Assembly (NCBI RefSeq): GCF_004366075.1
Contig: NZ_SODU01000002.1
Location: 760,647 to 824,646 of the forward strand
Direction of reading: 5' to 3'
Length of the DNA stretch: 64,000 bases
DNA from: Kribbella pratensis
GTDB lineage: Bacteria > Actinomycetota > Actinomycetes > Propionibacteriales > Kribbellaceae
Shown here: positions 27,605-35,613 of the stretch, piece by piece
Layout of the letters: each line of letters opens with the position of its first letter
How positions within the stretch are numbered: position 1 is the stretch's first letter
Program-made: the position numbers and the translations under genes
The notes under the pieces: model-generated
The model's input: the letters and a program-made list of their open reading frames with translations, nothing else
The model's database searches: none
Told to the model about the DNA's origin: nothing

Positions 27605-29185
27605 TCAGGCGGAGTGGACGTGCGGGCGGCGGTCCTCGACGACGTACGTCGCGCGCGTGCTGATCGGAGCGCCCGGCGTGTCGACGTACGGCACGACCCG
27701 GAAGTCGTTGCGCCACTCGTGCTGGTCGATCGTCACGCGCGAGTAGCCGCGCTGTGAGTTGAAGAACTTCAGGTGCGGGTTCGCGGCCAGGAACTGCCGA
27801 CCCTGGTCCGTCGTGTCGGCGCCGTTGCCGCCGCTGGTGATCGACGTACCGACGAACTCGGTGCCGACCGTCGCCGAGTCCGGGTTCGCGAAGTCGCGCT
27901 TCAGTTCGAGCGCGTAGTTCTGGTGCCGGTCGCCGGTGATCACCACCAGGTTGCGGACGCCGCTGTCCTGCGCGGCCGCGAGCACCTTGTTGCGCTCGGC
28001 AACATAACCGTCCCACGGGTCCAGCCAGACGTGGGTCTCCGGGCCCGGCGTCCAGTCGGTCTGGCCCATCGGGGTCTGGTTGCCGATCACCTGCCAGCGC
28101 GCCTTCGAGCGGCGGAAACCGTCCAGCAGCCAGGCGCGCTGCTTGCCGCCGAGCATCGTGTTGTCCGGGTCGAACCGGTCGTCGCACGTGGACGAGTCGC
28201 CGTCACCGCACGGCTGGTCGCTGCGGTACTGGCGGGTGTCGAGGATCGTGAAGTCCGCGAGCCGGCCGTACGGGAGCCGGCGGTGGTAGCGGATGTCCGG
28301 CCCGGACGGCATCTGCTCGTGCCGCACCGGCAGGTTCTCGTACATCGCCTGGAACGCCTGGGCGCGGCGGGCGCGGAAGACGGCCGGGTCCTGGTCCGGC
28401 TCGGTGTCGAGCTGGGAGAGGTCGCCGGCCCAGTTGTTCTCCACCTCGTGGTCGTCGAACGTGTGGATCCACGGGTGCGCGGCGTGCGCGGCCTGCAGCG
28501 GAGCCTCGGTCTTGTACAGCGAGTACTGCAGCCGGTATCGCGCGAGGTCGAACGTCTCGGTGTGGAATCGCGGGTCGGTGGTCACGCCGCGCTTGTTGGT
28601 CTTCACGCCGGACTCGTACAGGTAGTCGCCGAGATGCACGACCAGGTCGAGGTCTTCGTTGGCCATGTGGTCGTACGCCGTGAAGTACCCGTCCTGCCAG
28701 GCGTTGCAGGACGCGAACGCGAACCGCAGCTCGCGCGGGTTCGCCAGCGGGTGCGGGGCGGTCCGGGTCCGGCCGGTCGGCGAAACCTCGTGACCCGTGC
28801 GGAAGCGGTAGTAGTACACGTGGTCCGGCAGCAGGCCGCGGACCTCGGGGTGGACGCTGTGCCCGAGTTCGGGGGTTGCGACGACGCTTGAGCGCCGTAC
28901 GACGTGGCGGAAGTTCTCGTCGTACGCGACCTCGTACTCGACCCGGACCGGGCGTGCGGGCATGCCGCCCTTCCCGTCGACGGCGTACGGATCGGTGGCC
29001 AGACGGGTCCACAGCACAACGCCGTCGTACTGCGGATCGCCCGAGGCGACCCCGAGCGTGAACGGGTTGCCGGTGCCGGACGGGGACGCGTACGTGGTCG
29101 AGGCGTCCCAGGCCCCGGTGCCGAGCAGTACGGCGGCGGCGCCCGTACCCCCGTACCCGAGGAAGCGACGGCGGGACACGGACAT
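27605..29185 (-). CDS. PhoD-family alkaline phosphatase, Tat-exported
   Basis: A 526-residue second PhoD, with Tat motif VSRRRFLGYGGTGAAAVLLG right at the N terminus. The PhoD domain FTLGVASGDPQYDGVVLWTR and the metal-site segments FAFASCNAW, LVVHLGDYLYESG, HTFDDHEVENNW and VITGDRHQNYALEL are intact. GGAGG lies six bases before ATG. It faces the first PhoD operon tail to tail, two bases apart. The two phosphatases share the same fold but differ in length and middle loops, so they are paralogues rather than a recent duplication. Both would mobilise organic phosphate. Confidence 0.92.
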   Translation of the reverse strand: MSVSRRRFLGYGGTGAAAVLLGTGAWDASTTYASPSGTGNPFTLGVASGDPQYDGVVLWTRLATDPYAVDGKGGMPARPVRVEYEVAYDENFRHVVRRSSVVATPELGHSVHPEVRGLLPDHVYYYRFRTGHEVSPTGRTRTAPHPLANPRELRFAFASCNAWQDGYFTAYDHMANEDLDLVVHLGDYLYESGVKTNKRGVTTDPRFHTETFDLARYRLQYSLYKTEAPLQAAHAAHPWIHTFDDHEVENNWAGDLSQLDTEPDQDPAVFRARRAQAFQAMYENLPVRHEQMPSGPDIRYHRRLPYGRLADFTILDTRQYRSDQPCGDGDSSTCDDRFDPDNTMLGGKQRAWLLDGFRRSKARWQVIGNQTPMGQTDWTPGPETHVWLDPWDGYVAERNKVLAAAQDSGVRNLVVITGDRHQNYALELKRDFANPDSATVGTEFVGTSITSGGNGADTTDQGRQFLAANPHLKFFNSQRGYSRVTIDQHEWRNDFRVVPYVDTPGAPISTRATYVVEDRRPHVHSA

Positions 29186-29371
29186 GGTTCCTCCAGATGA
29201 CGGGCGGGTCAGCGGTGTTGATCGGATTGGGCTGTCAGTGTTCAGGCGGCGGGTGGCGGTGGCTTGACGCGGAGGTTAACGACTCAGTTCGGTAAATTAA
29301 CGAGAGTGAACGGTAGGAACCGGAGCTTCGCTAGGCTGACCGGAATTGCCGACTACACGGGGAGCTGACCG

Positions 29372-29602
29372 ATGCCGTACGAACCGTGCCGCTACGCGCG
29401 CCGGTGGCCGGACCTGTTCGACCAACTCGACGACGAGCAGAAGCAGCGGGTCAGCGACGCGCTGGCGAACAACCGCCTGGAGGGCTGGGAGCCCGGCCGG
29501 GACGACGTCGCCGATCTGATCGACCGCGAACTGGGCCGGATCGACACCGCGGAGTACATCCGCCGGACGCTGTCGAAGGTGACCGACGGCGGACCGGCGT
29601 GA
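29372..29602 (+). CDS. VbhA-like antitoxin of a Fic toxin
   Basis: A 76-residue acidic helical protein directly before and overlapping (GTGA) the Fic gene, the standard class I antitoxin arrangement. It contains ALANNRLEGWEPG, which resembles the VbhA inhibitory helix motif (S/T)xxxE(G/N), with Asn in the first position. By family analogy the Glu blocks the Fic ATP site. No DNA-binding domain is visible, so it likely acts by direct protein contact. GGGGAGCTGACC precedes the ATG. Confidence 0.75.
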   Translation: MPYEPCRYARRWPDLFDQLDDEQKQRVSDALANNRLEGWEPGRDDVADLIDRELGRIDTAEYIRRTLSKVTDGGPA

Positions 29603-30417
29603 CCGAGGAGGTCTCGCCGGAGGAAGCCGCGGAGGCCGCCGCCAGGAAGCAGCGCTGGGACGCGTACTTCTGGGAGCCGGGCAGCTGTCTGAAGAACAAG
29701 CTCGACATCAAGAACCCGATCGAGCTGCACTTCGCCGAGTACAAGCTGCGGGCCGTCCGGCAGGGCGAGATCGACCGCGGTGAGGTCGACATCCCGCGCA
29801 CGTACGACAAGGCGCACCTGCAGGCGATCCACAAACACATGTTCCAGGACGTGTACGACTGGGCCGGGAAGTTCCGGGACGTGAACATCTCCAAGCAGGG
29901 CAACCCGTTCGTGCCGGCCGATCGCCTGGACAAGTGGACCGACAAGGTCAGTGCGAAGGTCAAGGACAAGGACTGGTCGACGATGTCGCGCGAGGAGTTC
30001 GTGCAGAGCATCGCCGAGGTGTACAGCTACCAGAACCTCACGCACCCGTTCCGCGAAGGAAACGGCGCGACCGCCAAGCAGTTCATCAGCCACGTGTCCG
30101 AGATGTCGCCCTACCGCCTCGACTTCGACCGGGTCGAGCGGGACGAGTGGAACGCGGCGTCGAGTGCGTCGTACCCGGAAGACCTGCAGAAGAGCACGGA
30201 CCCGGACCCGCGGAAGATGTACGCCGTCTTCGACAAGCTGACCGTCGAACGCGGCTCCGTCGTGCGCGCCGACCCGGAACTGGCAGCCGCCCTCCAACTG
30301 CAGAACGAGACGTACGCCGGAATCGACGAGTCCGAGCAGATCGACGTCGACGACAAGCGTCCAGGCACCCACGCCGTCGAGCTGGAAGCCGAGGCGGAGG
30401 CCGAGCACCAGACCTGA
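29599..30417 (+). CDS. Fic family toxin with non-canonical active-site motif
   Basis: A 272-residue cytoplasmic Fic protein, a family that usually AMPylates targets such as gyrase. The Fic core includes IHKHMFQDVYDWAGKFRDVNI and the flap strand region GNPFVPADRL. The active-site loop is HPFREGNGATAKQF (His149 to Phe162). The canonical HPFx(D/E)GNGRxxR would have Arg at 157 and 160; here these are Ala and Lys. Nucleotide handling may therefore differ or be weak. The C terminus is long and acidic (EAEAEAEHQT end). Paired with the upstream VbhA-like gene. Confidence 0.85.
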   Translation: MTEEVSPEEAAEAAARKQRWDAYFWEPGSCLKNKLDIKNPIELHFAEYKLRAVRQGEIDRGEVDIPRTYDKAHLQAIHKHMFQDVYDWAGKFRDVNISKQGNPFVPADRLDKWTDKVSAKVKDKDWSTMSREEFVQSIAEVYSYQNLTHPFREGNGATAKQFISHVSEMSPYRLDFDRVERDEWNAASSASYPEDLQKSTDPDPRKMYAVFDKLTVERGSVVRADPELAAALQLQNETYAGIDESEQIDVDDKRPGTHAVELEAEAEAEHQT

Positions 30418-30436
30418 CCGGTGCAGGATAGGCCGT

Positions 30437-30919
30437 ATGCAGACCGACGAACGCATCCGCCGTGCCCGGCCGGAGGACATCCCGGCGATCGTGGAACTGG
30501 TGTACGCGCTCGCGGAGTACGAACGTGCTCCCGAGGAGTGCCACCTGACCGCGGACCAACTCCGGACCGCCCTCTTCGGCGACACCCCCGCCGCGTTCTG
30601 CCACGTCGCCGAACACGAGGGCCAGGTAGCCGGCTGCGCGATCTGGTTCCTGAGCTTCTCCACCTGGCGCGGCGTCCACGGCATCTACCTCGAAGACCTC
30701 TTCGTCCGCCCCGAAACCCGCGGCACCGGCCTCGGCAAAGCCCTCCTCACCGCCCTCGCCCAGGAATGCGTCCGCAACAACTACGAACGCCTCGAATGGT
30801 CCGTCCTCAACTGGAACACCCCCGCCATCGACTTCTACAAGTCCCTAGGCGCCAAACCCCAAGACGAATGGACCACCTACCGCCTGACCGACGAACCCCT
30901 CAAAACCCTCGGCTCATAA
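30437..30919 (+). CDS. GNAT N-acetyltransferase, SSAT (diamine acetyltransferase)-like
   Basis: A 160-residue GNAT. IRRARPEDIPAIVELVYALA opens the fold and IYLEDLFVRPETRGTGLGKA contains the acetyl-CoA loop RGTGLGK. RLEWSVLNWNTPAIDFYKSL and LGAKPQDEW match spermidine/spermine N1-acetyltransferase-type proteins. Polyamines or thialysine-like amines are the likely substrates by family, not demonstrated. It stands 20 bases after the Fic gene and could share its transcript. The 3' half has an unusually C-rich codon choice. Confidence 0.88.
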   Translation: MQTDERIRRARPEDIPAIVELVYALAEYERAPEECHLTADQLRTALFGDTPAAFCHVAEHEGQVAGCAIWFLSFSTWRGVHGIYLEDLFVRPETRGTGLGKALLTALAQECVRNNYERLEWSVLNWNTPAIDFYKSLGAKPQDEWTTYRLTDEPLKTLGS

Positions 30920-31342
30920 CCTGAGCAGGAGACGCTAACCCCACGCGCCGAGCGACCGTCCCGGCGCGAAGGTGAAGGGTGGGGGTTGGGGAGTCCTGCC
31001 TACCCAGATCGGGCAGTAACTCTCCCCACCCCGGAGACAGATCCAACCAACCACAGGCCTTGGCACACCACTCGGGACAGGCGGTGGTGGGGCGGGACCT
31101 GCTATTGCCTGTCCCCAGTCACCAGCACCTGTCCCCACCCCCGCCGCCGCGTCGCGAACGGTCGCGCGCCAGTCGCTCGACGGTGTGCAAGCTCGACAGG
31201 TAGAGCACCAGGGAGACGCCGTACGCAGGAGCACATTCACGCTCAGGTGCACTACCCGGCCACCCGACATCTCCTGTTCAAAATGCATGCGCCCTTCACT
31301 GCATCGCCTCAACCATCCGCACCGCGAGCCGAACCCCCACTC
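30920..31342. other. intergenic region without a convincing gene
   Basis: This 423-base gap separates the acetyltransferase and the convergent GGDEF gene. Short open frames exist on both strands but lack family resemblance, ribosome sites or codon bias. It contains a G/C-rich hairpin (31074-31115) and a repeated CCTGTCCCCA (31108 and 31128). No tRNA or known RNA is recognised. Confidence 0.5.
31074..31115. terminator. hairpin in the acetyltransferase/GGDEF gap
   Basis: GGGACAGGC and GCCTGTCCC form a perfect 9-bp stem around a 24-base G-rich loop, lying between two convergent genes. It could act as a two-way transcription stop, though it is about 155 bases after the acetyltransferase and 230 bases after the GGDEF stop. 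The right arm overlaps the repeated CCTGTCCCCA. Confidence 0.45.
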
Positions 31343-32806
31343 CTAAAGGCGGCGGTTCTTGGCGGTGTACATGGCCTGGTCGGCTTCGTGGAGGAGGGCG
31401 TCCAGGTCTGTGGTGGTGGGGGTGATGGGGACGGTGCCTACGCTCGTGGTGACCTTGACGGCGATGTTGGGGAGGGGGCGGCTGACGGCGGTTTCGAGGC
31501 GGGTGATGAGGGTGGCGAGGTCGTCGGCGGTGATGTCTTCGGCCAGTACGGCGAACTCGTCGCCGCCCAACCGTGCAACGGTGTCGCCGTGGCGGACCGC
31601 CGTACTCAGCCGGGTCGCGATCTCGCGGAGTGCGCGGTCGCCGGCCTCATGCCCGTAGCCGTCGTTGACGAGCTTGAAATGGTTGAGGTCGCAGAACAGC
31701 AGGGCTCCAGGGCGGCCCGTGGCCCGGGTCTGCTCGAGGACTTTCGTGAAGCGGTGCTGCAGGAGGCGCCGGTTCGGTAGGCCGGTGAGCGGGTCGTGCG
31801 CGGCGTGGTGCCGGAGTTCGCGTTCGGCGTCCTTGCGGGCGGTCACGTCGTCGATCTGGACGAGCAGGATCCGCGGCCGCCCGGCGCCTTGCGTGACGAG
31901 TGCCGCCGTACCGGCGAGCCAGATCGCGTTCCCGCTCGGCTGCGTGAACACCCGCTCGAAGCGGTACGTACCGTTGCTAGCGGCAACCTCTTCCAGCTCG
32001 CTCCGGGTCTGATCCGGCTCCTCGTCGCGCAGGAAGCTCACCAGCCGCGTCCCGAGCAACTGGTCCGGCGTGTAGCCGGTGATCCGGCAGAACGCGTCGT
32101 TCACCCGCAGGATCCGGCCCAGCTCCGGCCCGTCGAACGCGACCGTCGCCATCCCGTTCCCGGCGCCCTCGAAGACGAGCCGGAACGTCGCCTCGCTCGC
32201 CTCCAGCCGGGTCTTCTCGGCCAGCAGCCGATCGGTCAACCGCGCCTTGTCGATCGCCAGCCCGGCCTGGGTCGCGAAGATCTCCAGAAGCTCCCGATGG
32301 ATCGGACCCGGCCGGCGCTGGTCCTCGGGCAGGTCGACCGACAGCATCCCGACCAGGTCGCCGTCCGACGAGTACAGCGGCGCAAACAGCGCGTCCAGCG
32401 GATGCCACGCGTCCGGCGCGTCGGACACCGGTACGTCGGGCACCCAGCCGGTCACCTCGCCCTCCGGCAGCCGCTCGTGCGGGACGAACCGGAGCTTGCC
32501 CCACGCGTCCGCGATCGCGAACTCGGCGTCGAACAGGTCCGACGCGCTCACCTTCCCGAGCAGCGCCGCCCGGGCCTCCGGCGACCCGGCGACGGCGATC
32601 ACCTCGAACTTCCCGTCCGGGTGCCGGATATTCAGGACCGCGATGCCGAAGCCGAGCCCGTTCACGACGCCGTCGACGACCGCCTGCAGGGTTTCGGCAA
32701 GGCTTCGCCCGGCCCCCATCCGCGCGCTCACCTCGTACAGGCGACGGACGGCAGACAGCCGGACCGATGGCTCGTTCTGCACTCGTTGAGAATAGGCCGA
32801 TTTCAC
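31343..32806 (-). CDS. diguanylate cyclase with GAF and PAS sensor domains
   Basis: A 487-residue soluble sensor. There is a GAF domain at about 25-195 (LYEVSARMGAGRSLAETLQA start, IFATQAGLAIDKARL end) and a PAS domain at about 205-320 (DAFCRITGYTPDQLLGTRL). The GGDEF domain spans about 325-487 (HDPLTGLPNRRLLQHRF). The active-site GGDEF at 414-418 is intact, and RHGD five residues before it forms the product-inhibition I-site. It should make cyclic di-GMP. No EAL domain follows. The GTG start has a weak ribosome site; a GTG at 32782, seven bases after TATTCT, could be a leaderless start. Confidence 0.93.
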   Translation of the reverse strand: MKSAYSQRVQNEPSVRLSAVRRLYEVSARMGAGRSLAETLQAVVDGVVNGLGFGIAVLNIRHPDGKFEVIAVAGSPEARAALLGKVSASDLFDAEFAIADAWGKLRFVPHERLPEGEVTGWVPDVPVSDAPDAWHPLDALFAPLYSSDGDLVGMLSVDLPEDQRRPGPIHRELLEIFATQAGLAIDKARLTDRLLAEKTRLEASEATFRLVFEGAGNGMATVAFDGPELGRILRVNDAFCRITGYTPDQLLGTRLVSFLRDEEPDQTRSELEEVAASNGTYRFERVFTQPSGNAIWLAGTAALVTQGAGRPRILLVQIDDVTARKDAERELRHHAAHDPLTGLPNRRLLQHRFTKVLEQTRATGRPGALLFCDLNHFKLVNDGYGHEAGDRALREIATRLSTAVRHGDTVARLGGDEFAVLAEDITADDLATLITRLETAVSRPLPNIAVKVTTSVGTVPITPTTTDLDALLHEADQAMYTAKNRRL

Positions 32807-32863
32807 CGGGGGTGAGCACTCGTATCCACAGCTGACCCGGTTAAGCGTTTGTTGTCACAGGAC

Positions 32864-33619
32864 TCAGTACCGGAGTTCGGTCAGTCCGCGGTAGCTGCGC
32901 TCGGCCGAGTGCCAGGCGTCCGTGGGTTTGTCGTGCTCGACCAGATACTGCTCCACGCCCCCCGACTCCGCGTGCGCGAACATCGCGCCGAAGTCGAGTT
33001 TTCCGGCTCCGACGTCCTCCCAGGACCCGTCCTCGGCCATGTCCTTGACGTGCAGCGCCGGGAACCGGCCCGGGTGCTCCTGGAACAGCTTCGCCGGGTC
33101 GTGCCCGCCGTCGACCGCCCAGTACAGGTCCAGCTCGAACCCGAGCAGCTCCGGGTCCACGTCCAGCAGGATGTCGTACAGCACCTGCCCGTCGACCTCG
33201 TCGAAGTCCCGGCCGTGGTTGTGGAACAGCAGCTTCAGCCCGGCGTCCCGCGCCGCCTTCCCGGCCTCGGTGAACGCGGCCGCGGCGGTCTTGAAGCCCT
33301 CGACCGAGTGCAGCTCGGACGGAATCGACGGTACGACGGCCCACTGCGCCCCGAGCGTCTGTACGTCGGCCAGCGCGCCGGCCCAGTCGTCGCTCATCCG
33401 CGCGTACCCGACATGCTCCAGCACGATCGACAGCTCGGCGTCGTCCGCGAACCCACGGATCTCCGCCGCGGTGTGGTCGAACCGCCCACTCACCCCCACC
33501 GTGCGGTACCCGATCCCGGCGAGCCGCTTCAGCGTCCCCGGATAGTCCTCGGCCAGCACATCTCGCATCGTGTAGAGGTGCATCCCGATTCCGTCGGCAG
33601 GAATGGTCCGGTCAGTCAT
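32864..33619 (-). CDS. sugar phosphate isomerase/epimerase family TIM barrel
   Basis: A 251-residue xylose-isomerase-like (AP endonuclease 2 family) protein. Characteristic segments are GIGMHLYTMRDVLAEDYPGT, LLFHNHGRDFDE, LLGFELDLYWAVDGGHDPAK and FPALHVKDMAEDG, giving the usual Glu/Asp/His metal site. Related proteins in sugar clusters act on inosose or 3-keto sugars, often as hydratases or epimerases. Last gene of the leftward LacI-type-controlled operon, 15 bases after the preceding stop. Exact reaction unknown. Confidence 0.85.
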   Translation of the reverse strand: MTDRTIPADGIGMHLYTMRDVLAEDYPGTLKRLAGIGYRTVGVSGRFDHTAAEIRGFADDAELSIVLEHVGYARMSDDWAGALADVQTLGAQWAVVPSIPSELHSVEGFKTAAAAFTEAGKAARDAGLKLLFHNHGRDFDEVDGQVLYDILLDVDPELLGFELDLYWAVDGGHDPAKLFQEHPGRFPALHVKDMAEDGSWEDVGAGKLDFGAMFAHAESGGVEQYLVEHDKPTDAWHSAERSYRGLTELRY

Positions 33620-33634
33620 ACAGGCAGCTCCTTG

Positions 33635-34450
33635 TCAGAGGACGTGTTCCTGATACCTCGCCAGCGCCAGGTCGAAGACCTCCTGTCCCGGCGCGTCCCA
33701 CAGTTGCTGGTTGAAGATCTCGACCTCGATCGGTCCGTCGTACCCGGCCGCGTCGCAGGCCTCGCGGAGCCGGCGCAGCTCGATCGAACCGTCGCCCATC
33801 ATGCCGCGCCCGAGCAGCGTGTCCTCGGGCAGCGGGACCACCCAGTCGCTGACCTGGTACGACACGATCCGCTCGCCGGCCCGCTCGATCTGCCGGTACA
33901 CATCCGCGTCCCACCACAGGTGGTAGGCGTCCACGATCACACCGACCTGCGACGCCGGGAACTGCTCCGCCAGGTCGAGCGCGCCGCCCAGCGACGACAC
34001 CACGCACCGGTCCGAGCAGAACATCGGGTGCAGCGCCTCGACTGCCAGCGTGACACCGCGTTCTTCGGCGTACGGCGCCAGCTCGGCGATCCCGTCGCGC
34101 ACCATGCCGCGGGCGCCGTCGAGGTCACGTGATCCGGGCGGCAGTCCACCGCTGACGAGGATGAGCACCGACGTACCGACCGTCGCGGCCTCGTCGATCG
34201 CGCGCCGGTTGTCCTCGATCTTCGCCTTCCGCTCGACCGCGTCGGTCGACGTGAAGAAGCCGCTACGGCACAACGACGAGACCTTCAGGCCGGCGTCCGC
34301 GACCAGACGAGCGGCCTTGTCGACGCCGTACTCCTGGATCGGCTCGCGCCACAGCCCGATCCACTCCAGACCGGCCTTCGCACTCGCTGCGACGACGTCC
34401 TCGAGCGGCCAGTACTTCGTGGTCGCCTGGTTGAGGCTGTACCTGTTCAC
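33635..34450 (-). CDS. sugar phosphate isomerase/epimerase family TIM barrel
   Basis: A 271-residue xylose-isomerase-like barrel distinct from its downstream neighbour. VNRYSLNQATTKYWPLEDVV opens it; LAVEALHPMFCSDRCVVSSL, VGVIVDAYHLWWDADVYRQI and GPIEVEIFNQQLW supply the metal and substrate site. The GTG start overlaps the DUF993 stop (GTGA), making it translationally coupled. The STxxAxxWPLxEAI-type N terminus is common in these clusters. Likely converts the product of the neighbouring dehydrogenase or the DUF993 protein; function unproven. Confidence 0.85.
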   Translation of the reverse strand: MNRYSLNQATTKYWPLEDVVAASAKAGLEWIGLWREPIQEYGVDKAARLVADAGLKVSSLCRSGFFTSTDAVERKAKIEDNRRAIDEAATVGTSVLILVSGGLPPGSRDLDGARGMVRDGIAELAPYAEERGVTLAVEALHPMFCSDRCVVSSLGGALDLAEQFPASQVGVIVDAYHLWWDADVYRQIERAGERIVSYQVSDWVVPLPEDTLLGRGMMGDGSIELRRLREACDAAGYDGPIEVEIFNQQLWDAPGQEVFDLALARYQEHVL

Positions 34451-35613
34451 GCGTCGATCCCACTCACGCGCAACAGCTGCCGGAACCGATCGACGGCCAG
34501 CTCGGGATTCGTCAGTACGCCGGCCTGGTCCGCGAGCCGGAACGTGTCCGCGAGATGCGGCAGCGACCGTCCCGTCTGCAGGCCACCGACCATCGTGAAC
34601 CCGGGCTGGAACCCGTTGAGCCAAGCCAGGAAGGCGATGCCGGTCTTGTAGTAGTACGTCGGCGCGGAGAAGATCTGACGGGCCAATGGGACCGTCGGCG
34701 CGAACACGTTCTCGTACGTCTCCAGGTCACCGTCGTCCAGAGCCTTGAGCGCAGCTGCTGCCGCCGGAGCGATCGCGGCGAAGATGCCGAGCAGTGCGTC
34801 GCTGTGCCGTTCGCCGTCACCGCGGATCAGTTCGGGGTAGTTGAAGTCGTCCCCGGTGTAGAGCCGGACGCCCTCGGGGAGGCGGTTGCGCAGGGCAACT
34901 TCCTTCGAGGCGTCGAGGAGCGAGATCTTGATGCCGTCGACCTTTGACACGTTGTCGTTGATCAGCTCGACCACGGTGTCCGCTGCCGCGTCCACCGAGG
35001 CGCTTCCCCAGTAGCCTTCGAGCGCGGGATCGAACATCGAGCCCAGCCAGTGCAGGATGACCGGTCGGGTCGACTGCGTGAGTAGACGGTCGTACACCTT
35101 GCGGTAGTCGTCGGGGGATTCGGCTGCAGCACACAACGCACGACTGGCCATCATGATCGGCTGCGCCTCGGCCGCCTCCGCGACGGCGAGCTGCTCCTCG
35201 TAGGCGGAGATCACGTCTTCGAGCGAATGCTTGCCGGGGGCAAGCTGATCGGTTCCCGCGCCGACCGCGATCCGGCCGTCGGGTGCCTCGGCCGCCGAGC
35301 GGCGGATCAGTTCCTGCGTGGCCTTCCAGTCGAGGCCCATCCCACGTTGCGCGGTGTCCATCGCCTCCGCGACCGACAGCCCGAGCGACCACAGGTGCCG
35401 CCGGAACTCCAGCGTGTGCTCCCAGTCGATCACGGCAGGCGCACCCGGCGAGTTGTCACCCAACGGATCCGCAACCACATGCGCCGCCGCGAACGCCAAC
35501 CGCGAGCTCGCCGGGGAATAGGTGCCTTGAGCAACCGGCTGACCGATGAGGCGATACTTCTCCAGTCCGCCGGAGGCGGTGGGATCAGCCGGGAGGCGGA
35601 GCTCCAGGGCCAT
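34447..35613 (-). CDS. DUF993 / dihydrodipicolinate-synthase-like protein
   Basis: A 388-residue protein of the DUF993 family, a divergent TIM barrel related to class I (Schiff-base) aldolases such as DapA. Segments include VIDWEHTLEFRRHLWSLGLS, AQRGMGLDWKATQELIRRSA, GAGTDQLAPG and DGIKISLLDASKE. The Lys in GIKISLLD is a candidate Schiff-base residue. This suggests aldol cleavage or dehydration of a keto-sugar acid. Biochemical function is not established. The start shares one base with the upstream dehydrogenase stop (TGATG). Confidence 0.85.
   Translation of the reverse strand: MALELRLPADPTASGGLEKYRLIGQPVAQGTYSPASSRLAFAAAHVVADPLGDNSPGAPAVIDWEHTLEFRRHLWSLGLSVAEAMDTAQRGMGLDWKATQELIRRSAAEAPDGRIAVGAGTDQLAPGKHSLEDVISAYEEQLAVAEAAEAQPIMMASRALCAAAESPDDYRKVYDRLLTQSTRPVILHWLGSMFDPALEGYWGSASVDAAADTVVELINDNVSKVDGIKISLLDASKEVALRNRLPEGVRLYTGDDFNYPELIRGDGERHSDALLGIFAAIAPAAAAALKALDDGDLETYENVFAPTVPLARQIFSAPTYYYKTGIAFLAWLNGFQPGFTMVGGLQTGRSLPHLADTFRLADQAGVLTNPELAVDRFRQLLRVSGIDA

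Noticed and set aside
29186..29371. Possible Pho box between phoD and the antitoxin gene
   Set aside because: The GTTAAC-like words do not form the tandem GTTCACC-type 11-base repeats expected of an actinobacterial Pho box.
31160..31240. Possible tRNA-like sequence in the gap before the GGDEF gene
   Set aside because: No cloverleaf with paired acceptor and T-arm could be built, and the GGTTCGA-type loop is absent.
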